From assembly GCF_019083805.1 (NCBI RefSeq), contig NZ_JAHRDV010000021.1:1-32203 (forward strand): a stretch of 32,203 nucleotides of DNA, read 5' to 3'. The notes under the pieces were generated by a model. It ran no database searches and had not been told where the DNA came from. It saw only the letters and a list, made by a program, of their open reading frames with translations. Within the stretch, counting starts at the first letter, position 1, and each line of letters opens with the position of its first letter. This stretch comes from Acetobacter estunensis. GTDB lineage: Bacteria > Pseudomonadota > Alphaproteobacteria > Acetobacterales > Acetobacteraceae. Below are positions 17,519-25,305 of this stretch, one piece after another. A program made the position numbers and the translations under genes.

Positions 17519-18370
17519 ATGAACTACCGCCACGCCTACCACGCCGGAAATTTCGCAGATGTGATGAAGCACGCCCTGCTCGTCACTCTCCTGCGCCTGC
17601 TCACCCGCAAGGAGACACCCATCTCCGTGCTGGACACCCATGCTGGCATCGGTCTGTATGACCTCTCAGGGCCCGAAGCACAGGCCACTAGGGAATGGCG
17701 CGAGGGTATCGGCCGTCTTCTGGGCCTTGATCCCGAACTCCCAGCTTTGAGCCCCCTGCGTGACTGGCTTCGCATCGTGCATGATGTCATCAACGAGCAT
17801 GACGGAAAGCTATTCTATCCCGGCTCTCCCGAACTGATCGCACGCCTGCTACGGCCCGGTGACACGTTGGCCTGTTGTGAACGTCACCCAGAAGACCAAC
17901 CCATCCTCCGTCGCCTGTTTCGCCGCGATCCCGCTGTCGCCGTCCACGCCCGCGACGGTTATGAAGCCATCACTGCGTTGCTACCTCCAAAAACCGCCCG
18001 GCGCGGTCTCGTCCTGATGGACCCACCCTTCGAGCAGCGCGACGAATTCGCCGCCCTCAGTCACGCCATCATCACAGCCCGTCAACGCTTTCCCACCGGC
18101 GTCATGGCGGTCTGGTATCCCATCAAACACCGCACACCCGTCCGCACCTTTTTCAACACGCTGAAAGACGCCGGACAGCGCAAGCTGCTCGCGCTTGAGT
18201 TCACACTGCGCCCACCGCTCGACCCCACACGTCTGAACGGTTGCGGTCTGCTCATCGCCAACCCACCTTTCCAGCTTGACGAAGAGGCTGCCGCCGTTCT
18301 GACGGTCCTGCGTCAGTATCTTGGCACTGAAGACACGGAAACCTCCGTACAATGGGTCGTCCCGGAATGA
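17519..18370 (+). CDS. rlmJ: 23S rRNA (adenine-2030-N6)-methyltransferase
   Basis: This 283-residue enzyme methylates A2030 of 23S rRNA using S-adenosylmethionine. The N-terminus MNYRHAYHAGNFADVMKHALL is the signature of the RlmJ family. The SAM-binding part is LDTHAGIGLYDL (38-49), and the catalytic motif is Asp168-Pro-Pro-Phe in LVLMDPPFEQRDEF. VWYPIKHR follows at the usual distance. The protein is complete and of family length. ATG 17519 is fixed by the conserved N-terminus, although no strong Shine-Dalgarno sequence precedes it. The stop overlaps the gpsA start as ATGA, so the two genes are translated together. The enzyme is not essential in other bacteria and only fine-tunes ribosomes. 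Confidence 0.96.
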   Translation: MNYRHAYHAGNFADVMKHALLVTLLRLLTRKETPISVLDTHAGIGLYDLSGPEAQATREWREGIGRLLGLDPELPALSPLRDWLRIVHDVINEHDGKLFYPGSPELIARLLRPGDTLACCERHPEDQPILRRLFRRDPAVAVHARDGYEAITALLPPKTARRGLVLMDPPFEQRDEFAALSHAIITARQRFPTGVMAVWYPIKHRTPVRTFFNTLKDAGQRKLLALEFTLRPPLDPTRLNGCGLLIANPPFQLDEEAAAVLTVLRQYLGTEDTETSVQWVVPE

Positions 18371-19347
18371 AGCGCATCGCCGTCATCGGAGCCGGTTCAT
18401 GGGGACTGGCACTCGCCCTTCAGGCGGCCCGCACAGGCGCGGCTGTCCATCTGTGGGCGCGTAACCCAACAGCCCGTCTGGCCAACGGCGCAATGCCGCG
18501 CCTGAGCGCCCACCCCCTGCCCGATTCCATCCGTGTCACCGATAACCTGAAGGTGGACGCGGACATGACGCTGGTGGCCGTGCCCATGCAACATCTCGCC
18601 GCCGTTCTGGCTCGGCTGGACACGGCCTCCCCTCTTGTCCTGTGCTGCAAGGGCGTGCGCCCTGACAGCCTGCACTTTCCCCTCGACATTCTTGCTGATG
18701 TAAAACCCGGTCATGCTGGCGCCGTGCTGTCTGGGCCGAACTTCGCGCACGAAATCGCAGCAGGCCTTCCCGCCGCTGCCGTCATCGCGGCAAAGGAAGA
18801 CGGACTTGCCCGCCATCTGGCCGATGGTCTCGGCACGTCCACCTTCCGACTCTATGACAGCACCGATGTCATCGGCGTGCAGCTTGGAGGCGCCGCCAAA
18901 AACGTCATCGCCATTGCAGCAGGAGCCACTATCGGCGCGGGATTGGGAGAAAACGCACGCGCCGCCCTCGTCACACGCGGACTGGCGGAAATCAGCCGTC
19001 TGGCTGAATCGCTGGGTGGCAAGGCCGCCACCATGTCCGGTCTCGCAGGCATGGGCGACCTTCTCCTCACCTGTACAGGAACATCTTCGCGTAACTTTCG
19101 TGTCGGTCATGCGTTGGGAGAAGGAATGTCGCCTCACGACGCGGAAAAAACGGCTGGCGGCGTGGCCGAAGGAGTGGCCACCTCACAAGCACTGACCACA
19201 CTTGCCGGTCAGCAGCAGGTGAGCGTGCCGGTGATGGAGGCTGTCGCCGATATCGTCACCGGCCGCGTCGCTCTGAAAGACGCGACGGAGCAACTCCTGA
19301 CCCGCCCACCCGGTCCGGAAATGAAAACGACAGGTTTTCTTAATTAA
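18367..19347 (+). CDS. gpsA: Glycerol-3-phosphate dehydrogenase [NAD(P)+]
   Basis: This 326-residue enzyme reduces dihydroxyacetone phosphate to sn-glycerol 3-phosphate, the backbone of phospholipids. The Rossmann motif is VIGAGSWGLALA (Gly8, Gly10, Gly13). CKG at 94-96 and LSGPNFAHEIA (121-131) line the active site, and Lys178 in LGGAAKNVIAIAAG is the expected catalytic lysine. The C-terminal helical domain with GLAEISRL and SGLAGMGDLLLTCTG is complete. ATG 18367 was chosen because it begins the MKRIAVIGAG core and overlaps the rlmJ stop by 4 bases; an in-frame upstream ATG at 18352 would lengthen it by five residues inside rlmJ. Confidence 0.97.
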   Translation: MKRIAVIGAGSWGLALALQAARTGAAVHLWARNPTARLANGAMPRLSAHPLPDSIRVTDNLKVDADMTLVAVPMQHLAAVLARLDTASPLVLCCKGVRPDSLHFPLDILADVKPGHAGAVLSGPNFAHEIAAGLPAAAVIAAKEDGLARHLADGLGTSTFRLYDSTDVIGVQLGGAAKNVIAIAAGATIGAGLGENARAALVTRGLAEISRLAESLGGKAATMSGLAGMGDLLLTCTGTSSRNFRVGHALGEGMSPHDAEKTAGGVAEGVATSQALTTLAGQQQVSVPVMEAVADIVTGRVALKDATEQLLTRPPGPEMKTTGFLN

Positions 19348-19376
19348 AACTCAGTTGCAGCAGCCCAAAACGGCTA

Positions 19377-19405
19377 TTGTGATCGAATTATGGCGACCCT
19401 ATTGC
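19377..19405 (+). promoter_or_regulatory. Candidate sigma-70-like promoter of the small secreted protein gene
   Basis: TTGTGA (19377-19382) and TATTGC (19400-19405) are separated by 17 bases. The match to consensus is only moderate. Transcription from here would give a leader of about 105 bases holding two hairpins: ATTCG/CGAAT (19443-19455), and CTGGTCCG/CGGACCGG (19472-19479 with 19493-19500). Confidence 0.3.
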
Positions 19406-19519
19406 AAGATGACGGCATGATGAAAACTTAATACGAGACACTATTCGAGACGAATGATAAAACAACCGCCACTGGTCCGCACCGATAATTGCCGGACCGG
19501 AGTTTCTGGAGACTGTTTC

Positions 19520-19858
19520 ATGAAGTCATCGCGCCTTTTCGCAGCCCTTTCCATCGTGGCCCTGACGGGCGCGACAGCCGTACCGGCTCTTGCCCAGACG
19601 GAAACGGCACCTCCCGCCGCCACGACGGAGGCTCCCGCCAGCCCCGCTCCGGATGCCACGACGAACCCCGGCCCAGCTCCGACAGCCACCCCGGCACCCT
19701 CCGAGACCGCACCCGCCGCTGAAGGCGAGAAGTCGGCCACCGAGTCCACCACGCACCACAAGCATCGCGCTCACAAGAAGTCGCACAAGCACCACACGCA
19801 CAAGGCGAAGAAGAGCACAGCTACGACCGACAGCACGGCGACTGACAGCGCCAACTGA
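19520..19858 (+). CDS. Small secreted low-complexity protein, Ala/Pro/Thr-rich with His/Lys-rich tail
   Basis: This 112-residue exported protein has no recognised domain. ATG 19520 is set by GGAG eight bases upstream and by the signal peptide MKSSRLFAALSIVALTGATA, cleaved near ALA|QT at residue 25. Residues 26-74 are mostly Ala, Pro, Thr and Glu. Residues about 78-96 are a run of His and Lys (HHKHRAHKKSHKHHTHKAKK), followed by a Ser/Thr/Asp tail. The His-rich part might bind divalent metals, and the Pro/Ala part would be a flexible wall-spanning linker; both are inferences from composition. It stands alone between gpsA and a strong terminator. Similar Ala/Pro-rich exported proteins are common in Acetobacteraceae, mostly uncharacterised. 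Confidence 0.8.
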   Translation: MKSSRLFAALSIVALTGATAVPALAQTETAPPAATTEAPASPAPDATTNPGPAPTATPAPSETAPAAEGEKSATESTTHHKHRAHKKSHKHHTHKAKKSTATTDSTATDSAN

Positions 19859-19894
19859 GAATGCGCATCTGACCTTTCAGCAGGTCGGAATGCC

Positions 19895-19930
19895 AAAGGG
19901 CCGGGACGCACGTTCCCGGCCCTTTTCTTT
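19895..19930 (+). terminator. Intrinsic terminator
   Basis: AAAGGGCCGGGA (19895-19906) pairs perfectly with TCCCGGCCCTTT (19914-19925) around a 7-base loop, followed by TTTTCTTTT. It ends the transcript of the small secreted protein. On the minus strand only three T follow, so it may serve the convergent mrp gene less well. Confidence 0.9.
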
Positions 19931-19941
19931 TGCCTGTAACC

Positions 19942-21048
19942 TCAGCGGCCCGGCAGACGCCTCAACGTCCCCGCAACCGTGCGCGCCAGCCCACGATAAG
20001 CCTGCGCTCCCTCACTGTCCGGTGCTGCGATCACAAGCGGACGCCCCGCATCGGCGCTCATGCGAATGTCCGCCAGCAGCGGAATCTCGCCCAGAAACGG
20101 AACATCCAGCTTCCGCGCCTCATCGCGCGCGCCGCCATGCCCGAACAGTTCCGTCCGGTGGTGACAATTGGGGCAGCAGAAATAGGACATGTTCTCCACA
20201 ATCCCCAGCACCGGCACGTTCGTCTTGCCAAACATCGCAATACCGCGCCGCGCATCCAGAAGAGCGATGTCCTGCGGCGTTGAGACAATGATCGCACCGC
20301 CCAGCACCCCTTTCTTCGCCAGCGTCAACTGTGCGTCGCCCGTGCCCGGGGGCATGTCGATGACGAGCACATCCAGCGCACCCCACTCCACATCCCCCAG
20401 AAGCTGACCGATCGCCCCCATCACCATCGGACCACGCCAGATCATGGCCTGTTCCTCATCCACCATCATGCCGATGGACATGGCCTTCAGACCATACGCC
20501 TCCAGCGGGATCAGCTTTCCATCCCGCACTTCCGGCTTTGCCTTTATCCCCAGCATCCGCGGCAGCGACGGTCCATGAACATCCGCGTCCATCAACCCCA
20601 CCGACAACCCTTCCAGCGCCAGCCCCGCCGCCAGATTGACCGCCGTTGTGGATTTACCCACTCCGCCCTTGCCGGACGCCACGGCAATGACCGCCTTCAC
20701 ACCCGGCAGAAGCGGCGCATCCGCCGCCTCCGGATGTCCCACGCCCCCAAGTGGTCTGTGTCCGCCCCCCGAAGCCCGTGACGGCGGAGCGGCCGCCATC
20801 GTCCGATGCGCGGTCAACACCACACGCGGCTGCCAGCCCGGAAAAGCACTCGCCAGCACCGATTCGAGACGTGGCGCGATGTCCCCCATCCGCGCAGCAA
20901 GCGCCTGCGGCACACTCAGCGTCACCAGCAACCGCTCACCTTCGACGCGGCAGGACTCCACAGCCACATCCTCGCCCGCCTGCGCGCCGATCACGCCGCC
21001 CAGCACACGTCCGATGTCCTCACGTGAGGGAATGTGTCGCTGCGTCAT
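19942..21048 (-). CDS. apbC: Iron-sulfur cluster carrier protein, Mrp/ApbC (NBP35) family
   Basis: This 368-residue P-loop ATPase carries or transfers Fe-S clusters to apo-enzymes in the cytosol. Residues 1-80 are the DUF59/MIP18-type domain. A linker follows and then the ATPase: deviant Walker A VASGKGGVGKSTTAVNLA (GKGGVGKST at 126-134), LMDADVHGPSLPRMLG, VLVIDMPPGTGDAQL (228-242) and VSTPQDIALLDARRG. The cluster-binding pair is Cys292 and Cys295 in CPNC of ENMSYFCCPNC. All family motifs are present and the length is normal. ATG 21048 has AAGGA about 8 bases upstream. It is convergent with the small secreted protein gene and divergent from opgC. Confidence 0.95.
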   Translation of the reverse strand: MTQRHIPSREDIGRVLGGVIGAQAGEDVAVESCRVEGERLLVTLSVPQALAARMGDIAPRLESVLASAFPGWQPRVVLTAHRTMAAAPPSRASGGGHRPLGGVGHPEAADAPLLPGVKAVIAVASGKGGVGKSTTAVNLAAGLALEGLSVGLMDADVHGPSLPRMLGIKAKPEVRDGKLIPLEAYGLKAMSIGMMVDEEQAMIWRGPMVMGAIGQLLGDVEWGALDVLVIDMPPGTGDAQLTLAKKGVLGGAIIVSTPQDIALLDARRGIAMFGKTNVPVLGIVENMSYFCCPNCHHRTELFGHGGARDEARKLDVPFLGEIPLLADIRMSADAGRPLVIAAPDSEGAQAYRGLARTVAGTLRRLPGR

Positions 21049-21267
21049 GAGAATGTCCTTTTTCTGCCGAAGCGCGTCTGTATGACCAAAATGGGGACCG
21101 CAGACCAGCGGACAAGTTCAGGGCCACCATCCGATTATGTGCATGAACGAAACATTATCCATTGTACAGGAACGTGCCTCCGCACTGGTCTTTCGTGACC
21201 CGATGCACGATAAACGCGCCCGCACCAGCGGAGATCCGCTACAGCCGGAACCCTTACGGGACAGGAT
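21049..21267. other. Divergent intergenic region, mrp/apbC and opgC
   Basis: This is a 219-base gap between divergent genes that must carry both promoters. The part about 21130-21170 is AT-richer. No clear -35/-10 pair, operator or RNA structure stood out. The opgC start at 21268 is preceded by GGGA at a usable distance. Confidence 0.3.
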
Positions 21268-22449
21268 ATGACGGTCATCCCTTCCTCCGCCACCCTGCCA
21301 GCAGGCGCCCAGCCCACCACGGCCACGCCTTCGGTCGCTCGTCCTACCCGCACCCGCGATCACCGCATCGATGCACTGCGCGGCATCGCACTTCTGATGA
21401 TGTTCGTGGACCATATGCCACAGAACCTCCTCAACCGGCTGACCCTGCGCAATCTCGGCTTCGCGGACGCCGCCGAAATCTTTGTTCTGCTGGCCGGTTA
21501 CGCCTCGTGGCTGGCATACGGACGCGGCTTCCCCCGCTACGGCGCACGTGAGACGCTCACGCGTCTCGCCAAACGCTGCGTCAAACTCTACGTCTCCCAG
21601 ACACTGATGATCATGGCTTTCATCGCCATCATTCTCACATGGCGGCAGTTCACACCCGTTCCAGTCGATTTCCTCGAACCCGAACTGGCCCATGGCGTTT
21701 CCAGCTTCTGGCGCGTGTTCCTGCTCGACGCCCTGCCGTCCAACCTCAACATTCTGCCACTCTACATGGTGCTACTGGCCGCGTTTCCGCTCATGTATGT
21801 GGTGCTGAAATTCAACCGCTGGCTGGCCCTCGGCCTGTCAGCCGCGCTCTGGCTGCTCATCAACATCGACCCGGACGTGAACTTCCCCAACTGGCTGGAT
21901 CCGGACGGCTGGTATTTCGATCCACTGGCGTGGCAGTTCCTCTTCATGATCGGCGCGTTCGGTGCCATCGAAGCGGAAAAATACAACGGCAATCTACCCG
22001 CCTTCCCATGGCTGAAAGTGGCCTGCGGTCTCTATCTCGTCTTTTCGCTGTTGGAGGCCTTTCCGTGGACCCAGTGGGGTCTGCCCGTCATCCGCCCACT
22101 CGCCCTGCCATCACCTGACAAAAGCACCCTCGCCCCGCTGCGCCTGCTCGACGTGCTGGCCATCTTCTATCTCGTCCAGTCCTCCCCCCTCGCGAAACGC
22201 TTTTCCGAAACCCGTTTCGGACAGGCGCTCGCCCTGTGCGGCCGTCACTCGCTGGAGGTCTTCACCGTTGGGACCGTCCTCGATCTGATCGGCCGACTGA
22301 TCTTCACCACCTTCGGCGAAGGCTGGCTGTTTCAGGTGGTCATCAACTGTGCCGGACTGGCAATCCTCTACGGCGTGACCGTGGTGTACGAACGCAAACG
22401 TAATCGCGCGCGGGCACAGGCCGCCGCCCATCGTAAAGCCACGGCCTGA
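21268..22449 (+). CDS. opgC: OpgC-type membrane acyltransferase
   Basis: This 393-residue inner-membrane protein has about ten hydrophobic segments. After a proline-rich cytosolic start it begins with RDHRIDALRGIALLMMFVDH, the acyltransferase-3/OpgC signature with the conserved Arg-Gly and His. FADAAEIFVLLAGYASWLAYG and FLLDALPSNLNILPLYMVLL are also typical of OpgC. The C-terminal segment ALCGRHSLEVFTVGTVLDL fits. In other proteobacteria OpgC adds succinyl groups to osmoregulated periplasmic glucans; related proteins modify other envelope glycans. No glucan synthase genes (opgGH) are in the window, so the acceptor is open. An SGNH hydrolase gene follows after 34 bases, which supports a role in acylation and de-acylation of one glycan. 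Confidence 0.85.
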   Translation: MTVIPSSATLPAGAQPTTATPSVARPTRTRDHRIDALRGIALLMMFVDHMPQNLLNRLTLRNLGFADAAEIFVLLAGYASWLAYGRGFPRYGARETLTRLAKRCVKLYVSQTLMIMAFIAIILTWRQFTPVPVDFLEPELAHGVSSFWRVFLLDALPSNLNILPLYMVLLAAFPLMYVVLKFNRWLALGLSAALWLLINIDPDVNFPNWLDPDGWYFDPLAWQFLFMIGAFGAIEAEKYNGNLPAFPWLKVACGLYLVFSLLEAFPWTQWGLPVIRPLALPSPDKSTLAPLRLLDVLAIFYLVQSSPLAKRFSETRFGQALALCGRHSLEVFTVGTVLDLIGRLIFTTFGEGWLFQVVINCAGLAILYGVTVVYERKRNRARAQAAAHRKATA

Positions 22450-22483
22450 TCTTTCGCGCCCCATCTGTCAGGGACATTTACGC

Positions 22484-23122
22484 ATGTACACACTTCCCCG
22501 CCTCACGCGCCTGCTGGCAGATTCCGAACCGGTCCGGATCTGTCTCTTCGGATCTTCCACCGTGGAGGGCATTGGCGCCAGCACGCCTGAGCATGGTCTG
22601 TGTCCCGTCTTCGAGCACACGTTCGCCCCAGCCGCCCCGGGCGGTCTGACCGTCATCAATCGCGGCATCGGCGGCAACGGCGCGCCCGAAATGCACGAGC
22701 GCCTGCAACAGGTAATCGACGACCGCCCCGATCTTGTCATCTGGCAGGGCGGCACCAACGATGTGTGGAAAGAAGAGCCCGTTTCCATCTTCATCGACCT
22801 GACCCGCGACGACCTTCAGATGCTCCGGCGTCAGGGCTGCGATCTCGCCATGATCGGCCCGCAATGGTGCAAGATGCTGGAGGAACTGCCCAACTTTCCC
22901 GCGTTCCGCGATGCCGTGCCCGCACTGGCCATCGAACTCGGCATTCCCTGCTTCGACCGTTACGACGCCATGAAACAGTGGTGCCAAGAGCATCACATCG
23001 AACGCGACGTCCTTTCGCCGGACGGGCTGCATCTGGGCGATTTCGGCTACACACTTTTGGGAGAGGCTCTGGCGCGCTGGATCGCGGGCCTTGCGAACGT
23101 CACTCTGCCCGTCAGCGCCTGA
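22484..23122 (+). CDS. SGNH/GDSL-family hydrolase
   Basis: This 212-residue esterase-like protein has all four SGNH blocks: FGSSTVEG with the nucleophile Ser25 (block I), INRGIGGNG with Gly64 (block II), GGTNDVW with Asn92 (block III) and SPDGLHLGDFGY with Asp180 and His183 (block V). Block I reads GSS rather than GDS. No signal peptide or membrane segment is evident, so it appears cytosolic, unless export uses an unseen route. ATG 22484 has AGGGA about 10 bases upstream. The 34-base gap to opgC points to an operon and to a role as esterase or acyltransferase on the same substrate. The actual substrate is unknown. Confidence 0.9.
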   Translation: MYTLPRLTRLLADSEPVRICLFGSSTVEGIGASTPEHGLCPVFEHTFAPAAPGGLTVINRGIGGNGAPEMHERLQQVIDDRPDLVIWQGGTNDVWKEEPVSIFIDLTRDDLQMLRRQGCDLAMIGPQWCKMLEELPNFPAFRDAVPALAIELGIPCFDRYDAMKQWCQEHHIERDVLSPDGLHLGDFGYTLLGEALARWIAGLANVTLPVSA

Positions 23123-23129
23123 GAAAAAA

Positions 23130-23167
23130 CGAAGACGGGCTCCTGTCTGATCCAGACCAGGAGCCCG
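23130..23167 (-). terminator. Intrinsic terminator between convergent genes
   Basis: CGGGCTCCTGTCTG (23136-23149) pairs with CAGA-C-CAGGAGCCCG (23153-23167, one bulged C) around a 3-base loop. Read on the minus strand it is followed by a T-rich stretch with six T (AAAAAA at 23124-23129 on the plus strand). It therefore suits the heme A synthase transcript, and may also stop the opgC-SGNH transcript. Confidence 0.8.
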
Positions 23168-23238
23168 CAAATATCCTCATTCCTTGCCCAGCCCAGCGCG
23201 CCCCTCCCCGAGGCAGCACACCGGCTGACGGCCCAACC

Positions 23239-24354
23239 TTACCACCGCGTACGTTTCGCGCCACGCAATGCGTGCATGGCATATATCCCCACACCCAGAA
23301 GCACCGCCGCAAAGGTCTGGTGAATCGTCCCGGCCCACACCGGCACCACCAGCAACAACGTCGTCACGCCCAGCGCGTACTGAATCAACACAGCCCAGCC
23401 CATAAGCGCCACAGCCGCATGCGCGCGCGGTCCCAGATTCGCCTTCATGCCCAAGAACACCGTCAGCCCGATGGCCAGCACCGTAAGCGTGGCCAACAGA
23501 CGATGATCAAATTGCACGGCAGGAATGTTCGCGATCCAGTTAAACCAGAACGGATGCAGCCGCGCGTAGCCTTCCGGCACCAGATGACCGTCCATCAACG
23601 GAAAGGTGTTGTAGGAAAAACCCGCATGGGTGCCCGCCGTAAAGCCGCCCGCCACAATGGTCAGTCCCACCAGACCCAGCGCCCCATGCAACGCCATGCG
23701 TGTGCGGCGACCGCCCTCACGATCCGGCACCGGCTCCACCGTAGGGTAGCGCACCGAAAGCGCCGTCCACAGGATCGCGCCGTAGAGGATCAGCGCCATG
23801 CCCAGATGCAGCACCAGACGCACCGGCTCGACCGCCGTGCTGTCCGGGCGGAACCCCGAGGCCACCATGAACCAGCCAATCGCCCCCTGAAGGCCGCCGA
23901 GGACAAAGAAGAACGCCAGCCGCAGGATCAGACCGCGCGTCAGCACCCCCTGAACCGCGAAAATCACCAGTCGCACCAGCAGGTAAAGCCCGATGACGCG
24001 CCCCCAGAAACGATGCGTCCATTCGGCCCAGAAAATCTTCTGGAACCCTGCAAGGCCAAAACCTTCATGCAGGATCTTGTACTGGGGAATACCCTTGTAG
24101 AGTTCGAACTGCCGCTCCCACTCCGCATGGCTGAGAGGAGGAAGCATCCCCGTAACGGGACGCCAATCCATGATCGACAGACCCGAACCCGTCAGGCGCG
24201 TCGCCCCCCCCAGCGCAATCATGCCCAGCAGCATGACGCAGATCGTCAGCAGCCAGTTGGAAACGCGCCTACGATCACGCATCGACATGCCGTCGATCAC
24301 GGTCGAATCCGAAAGTCGAGCCGCCTGCGCGCCCGAAGAGGTCGTATTGGACAT
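23239..24354 (-). CDS. ctaA: Heme A synthase (COX15/CtaA)
   Basis: This 371-residue inner-membrane protein with eight hydrophobic segments oxidises the C8 methyl of heme O to give heme A for the terminal oxidase. The type 2 (COX15) pattern is clear: [49 protein letters not shown] with conserved His, [39 protein letters not shown] and [14 protein letters not shown]. The four heme-ligating histidines appear present. The long periplasmic loop with [17 protein letters not shown] is typical of alphaproteobacterial and mitochondrial forms. Heme A implies an aa3-type cytochrome c or quinol oxidase elsewhere in the genome; no oxidase gene lies here. The gene stands alone, ended by a strong hairpin, with only 56 bases to the divergent gene upstream. 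Confidence 0.96.
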   Translation of the reverse strand: MSNTTSSGAQAARLSDSTVIDGMSMRDRRRVSNWLLTICVMLLGMIALGGATRLTGSGLSIMDWRPVTGMLPPLSHAEWERQFELYKGIPQYKILHEGFGLAGFQKIFWAEWTHRFWGRVIGLYLLVRLVIFAVQGVLTRGLILRLAFFFVLGGLQGAIGWFMVASGFRPDSTAVEPVRLVLHLGMALILYGAILWTALSVRYPTVEPVPDREGGRRTRMALHGALGLVGLTIVAGGFTAGTHAGFSYNTFPLMDGHLVPEGYARLHPFWFNWIANIPAVQFDHRLLATLTVLAIGLTVFLGMKANLGPRAHAAVALMGWAVLIQYALGVTTLLLVVPVWAGTIHQTFAAVLLGVGIYAMHALRGAKRTRW

Positions 24355-24410
24355 GCGCCCCTCTACCGCGCTCTTGCAATCGCGGGCAAGGAGGTGTTAC
24401 CGCGCGCGCC

Positions 24411-25178
24411 ATGCCCGACATCGCGCCGCCAGAGCCTCCCGCGCCATCTGACGCGCCCTCCGGCTCCAAAGACATAAGGCGGCAGGGCATCGCCACTCTC
24501 CTGCGGCCCGCGCTGATGCTGCTGGTCCTTGCCTGTGGCGCACTGCTCCTGCCCTCGGTGCCCGGGTTCCGCCACCTGCTCGATGACACCGCCACCCTGC
24601 GGCTCGGCCTGAAGGGACGAAGCCTTTTTACAATGTGTGGCACGCTATGGTGCCTCTTCGGGCTTCCCCGTCAGGTGCTCTGCTTCGCCGCTGGCCTCGC
24701 CTACGGTCTGATGGAAGGCACACTGCTCGCCACGCTGGCCACCGTGATGGGAGCAGCCGCCTGTTTCGGCTGGGCACGCTGGGGCGGTCGTCACTGGGCA
24801 CAACAAAGACTTGGCATCAGAGACAACGCAACGCCTCCACAGGGCTTCCGACGCCGACTCGCCCATCTCGGGCGCGCGACACAGCAGCATCCGTTTACCA
24901 CCATCGTCACGCTGCGCCTGCTGCCAGTCGGCTCCTCGCTGCTGCTCAATCTCTTCGCAGGTGTGAGTGGATTACCTTTCACGCCCTTTGTCGCCGCCAC
25001 CACTGTGGGCAGTCTGCCACAGACGATCATTTTCGTGCTGCTCGGCTCGGGCGTGCAGCTTGACGGACGAGGACGGATCGTGATGGCTGCGCTGCTCTTC
25101 CTCATTTCAGGGCTTCTGGGTATGTGGCTTCTCCGCCGTTCATCCACGGCAGCAGAACCACCTCAGACATACCTCTGA
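24411..25178 (+). CDS. TVP38/TMEM64 (DedA-like, VTT domain) membrane protein
   Basis: This 255-residue protein has five to six hydrophobic segments and a proline-rich cytosolic start. It carries the VTT-domain signature: FGLPRQVLCFAAGLAYGLMEGTLLATLATVMGAAACFGWARWGG, then RLLPVGSSLLLNLFAGVSGLPFTPFVAATTVGSLPQTIIFVLLGSG. Related DedA-superfamily proteins act as lipid scramblases or flippases in membrane homeostasis; the exact cargo for this branch is unknown. ATG 24411 is used because no other in-frame start follows the excellent AAGGAGGT, although this lies about 14 bases upstream. The 56-base divergent gap to ctaA holds both promoters. Confidence 0.9.
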   Translation: MPDIAPPEPPAPSDAPSGSKDIRRQGIATLLRPALMLLVLACGALLLPSVPGFRHLLDDTATLRLGLKGRSLFTMCGTLWCLFGLPRQVLCFAAGLAYGLMEGTLLATLATVMGAAACFGWARWGGRHWAQQRLGIRDNATPPQGFRRRLAHLGRATQQHPFTTIVTLRLLPVGSSLLLNLFAGVSGLPFTPFVAATTVGSLPQTIIFVLLGSGVQLDGRGRIVMAALLFLISGLLGMWLLRRSSTAAEPPQTYL

Positions 25179-25247
25179 AGCAACCCACCCTTTCCGACAC
25201 ATATCTTCATCGCCCGCCTACCTTCACCCAGCGGACCCATGATCAAA

Positions 25248-25266
25248 ACGGTCATATTTACACCGT
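25248..25266. promoter_or_regulatory. Inverted repeat upstream of the MFS exporter (possible operator)
   Basis: ACGGT (25248-25252) and ACCGT (25262-25266) form a short inverted repeat around an AT-rich 9-base centre, 40 bases before the exporter start. Regulators of the TetR type often bind such sites near drug exporter genes. The arms are short, so chance is possible. Confidence 0.3.
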
Positions 25267-25305
25267 AGGGTCTGCGACATCCTGTGCCCACATCGCGGAG
25301 TCGGC

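Noticed and set aside
22600..24477. Plus-strand frame of 625 codons over the SGNH gene and opposite ctaA
   Set aside because: It is Arg/His/Gln/Pro-rich, crosses a terminator hairpin and lies in the wrong frame or strand of two clear genes.
24394..24477. Alternative GTG start after the strong AAGGAGGT upstream of the VTT-domain gene
   Set aside because: The GTG directly touches the ribosome site and its frame ends after about 27 codons; the VTT-domain frame begins at ATG 24411.
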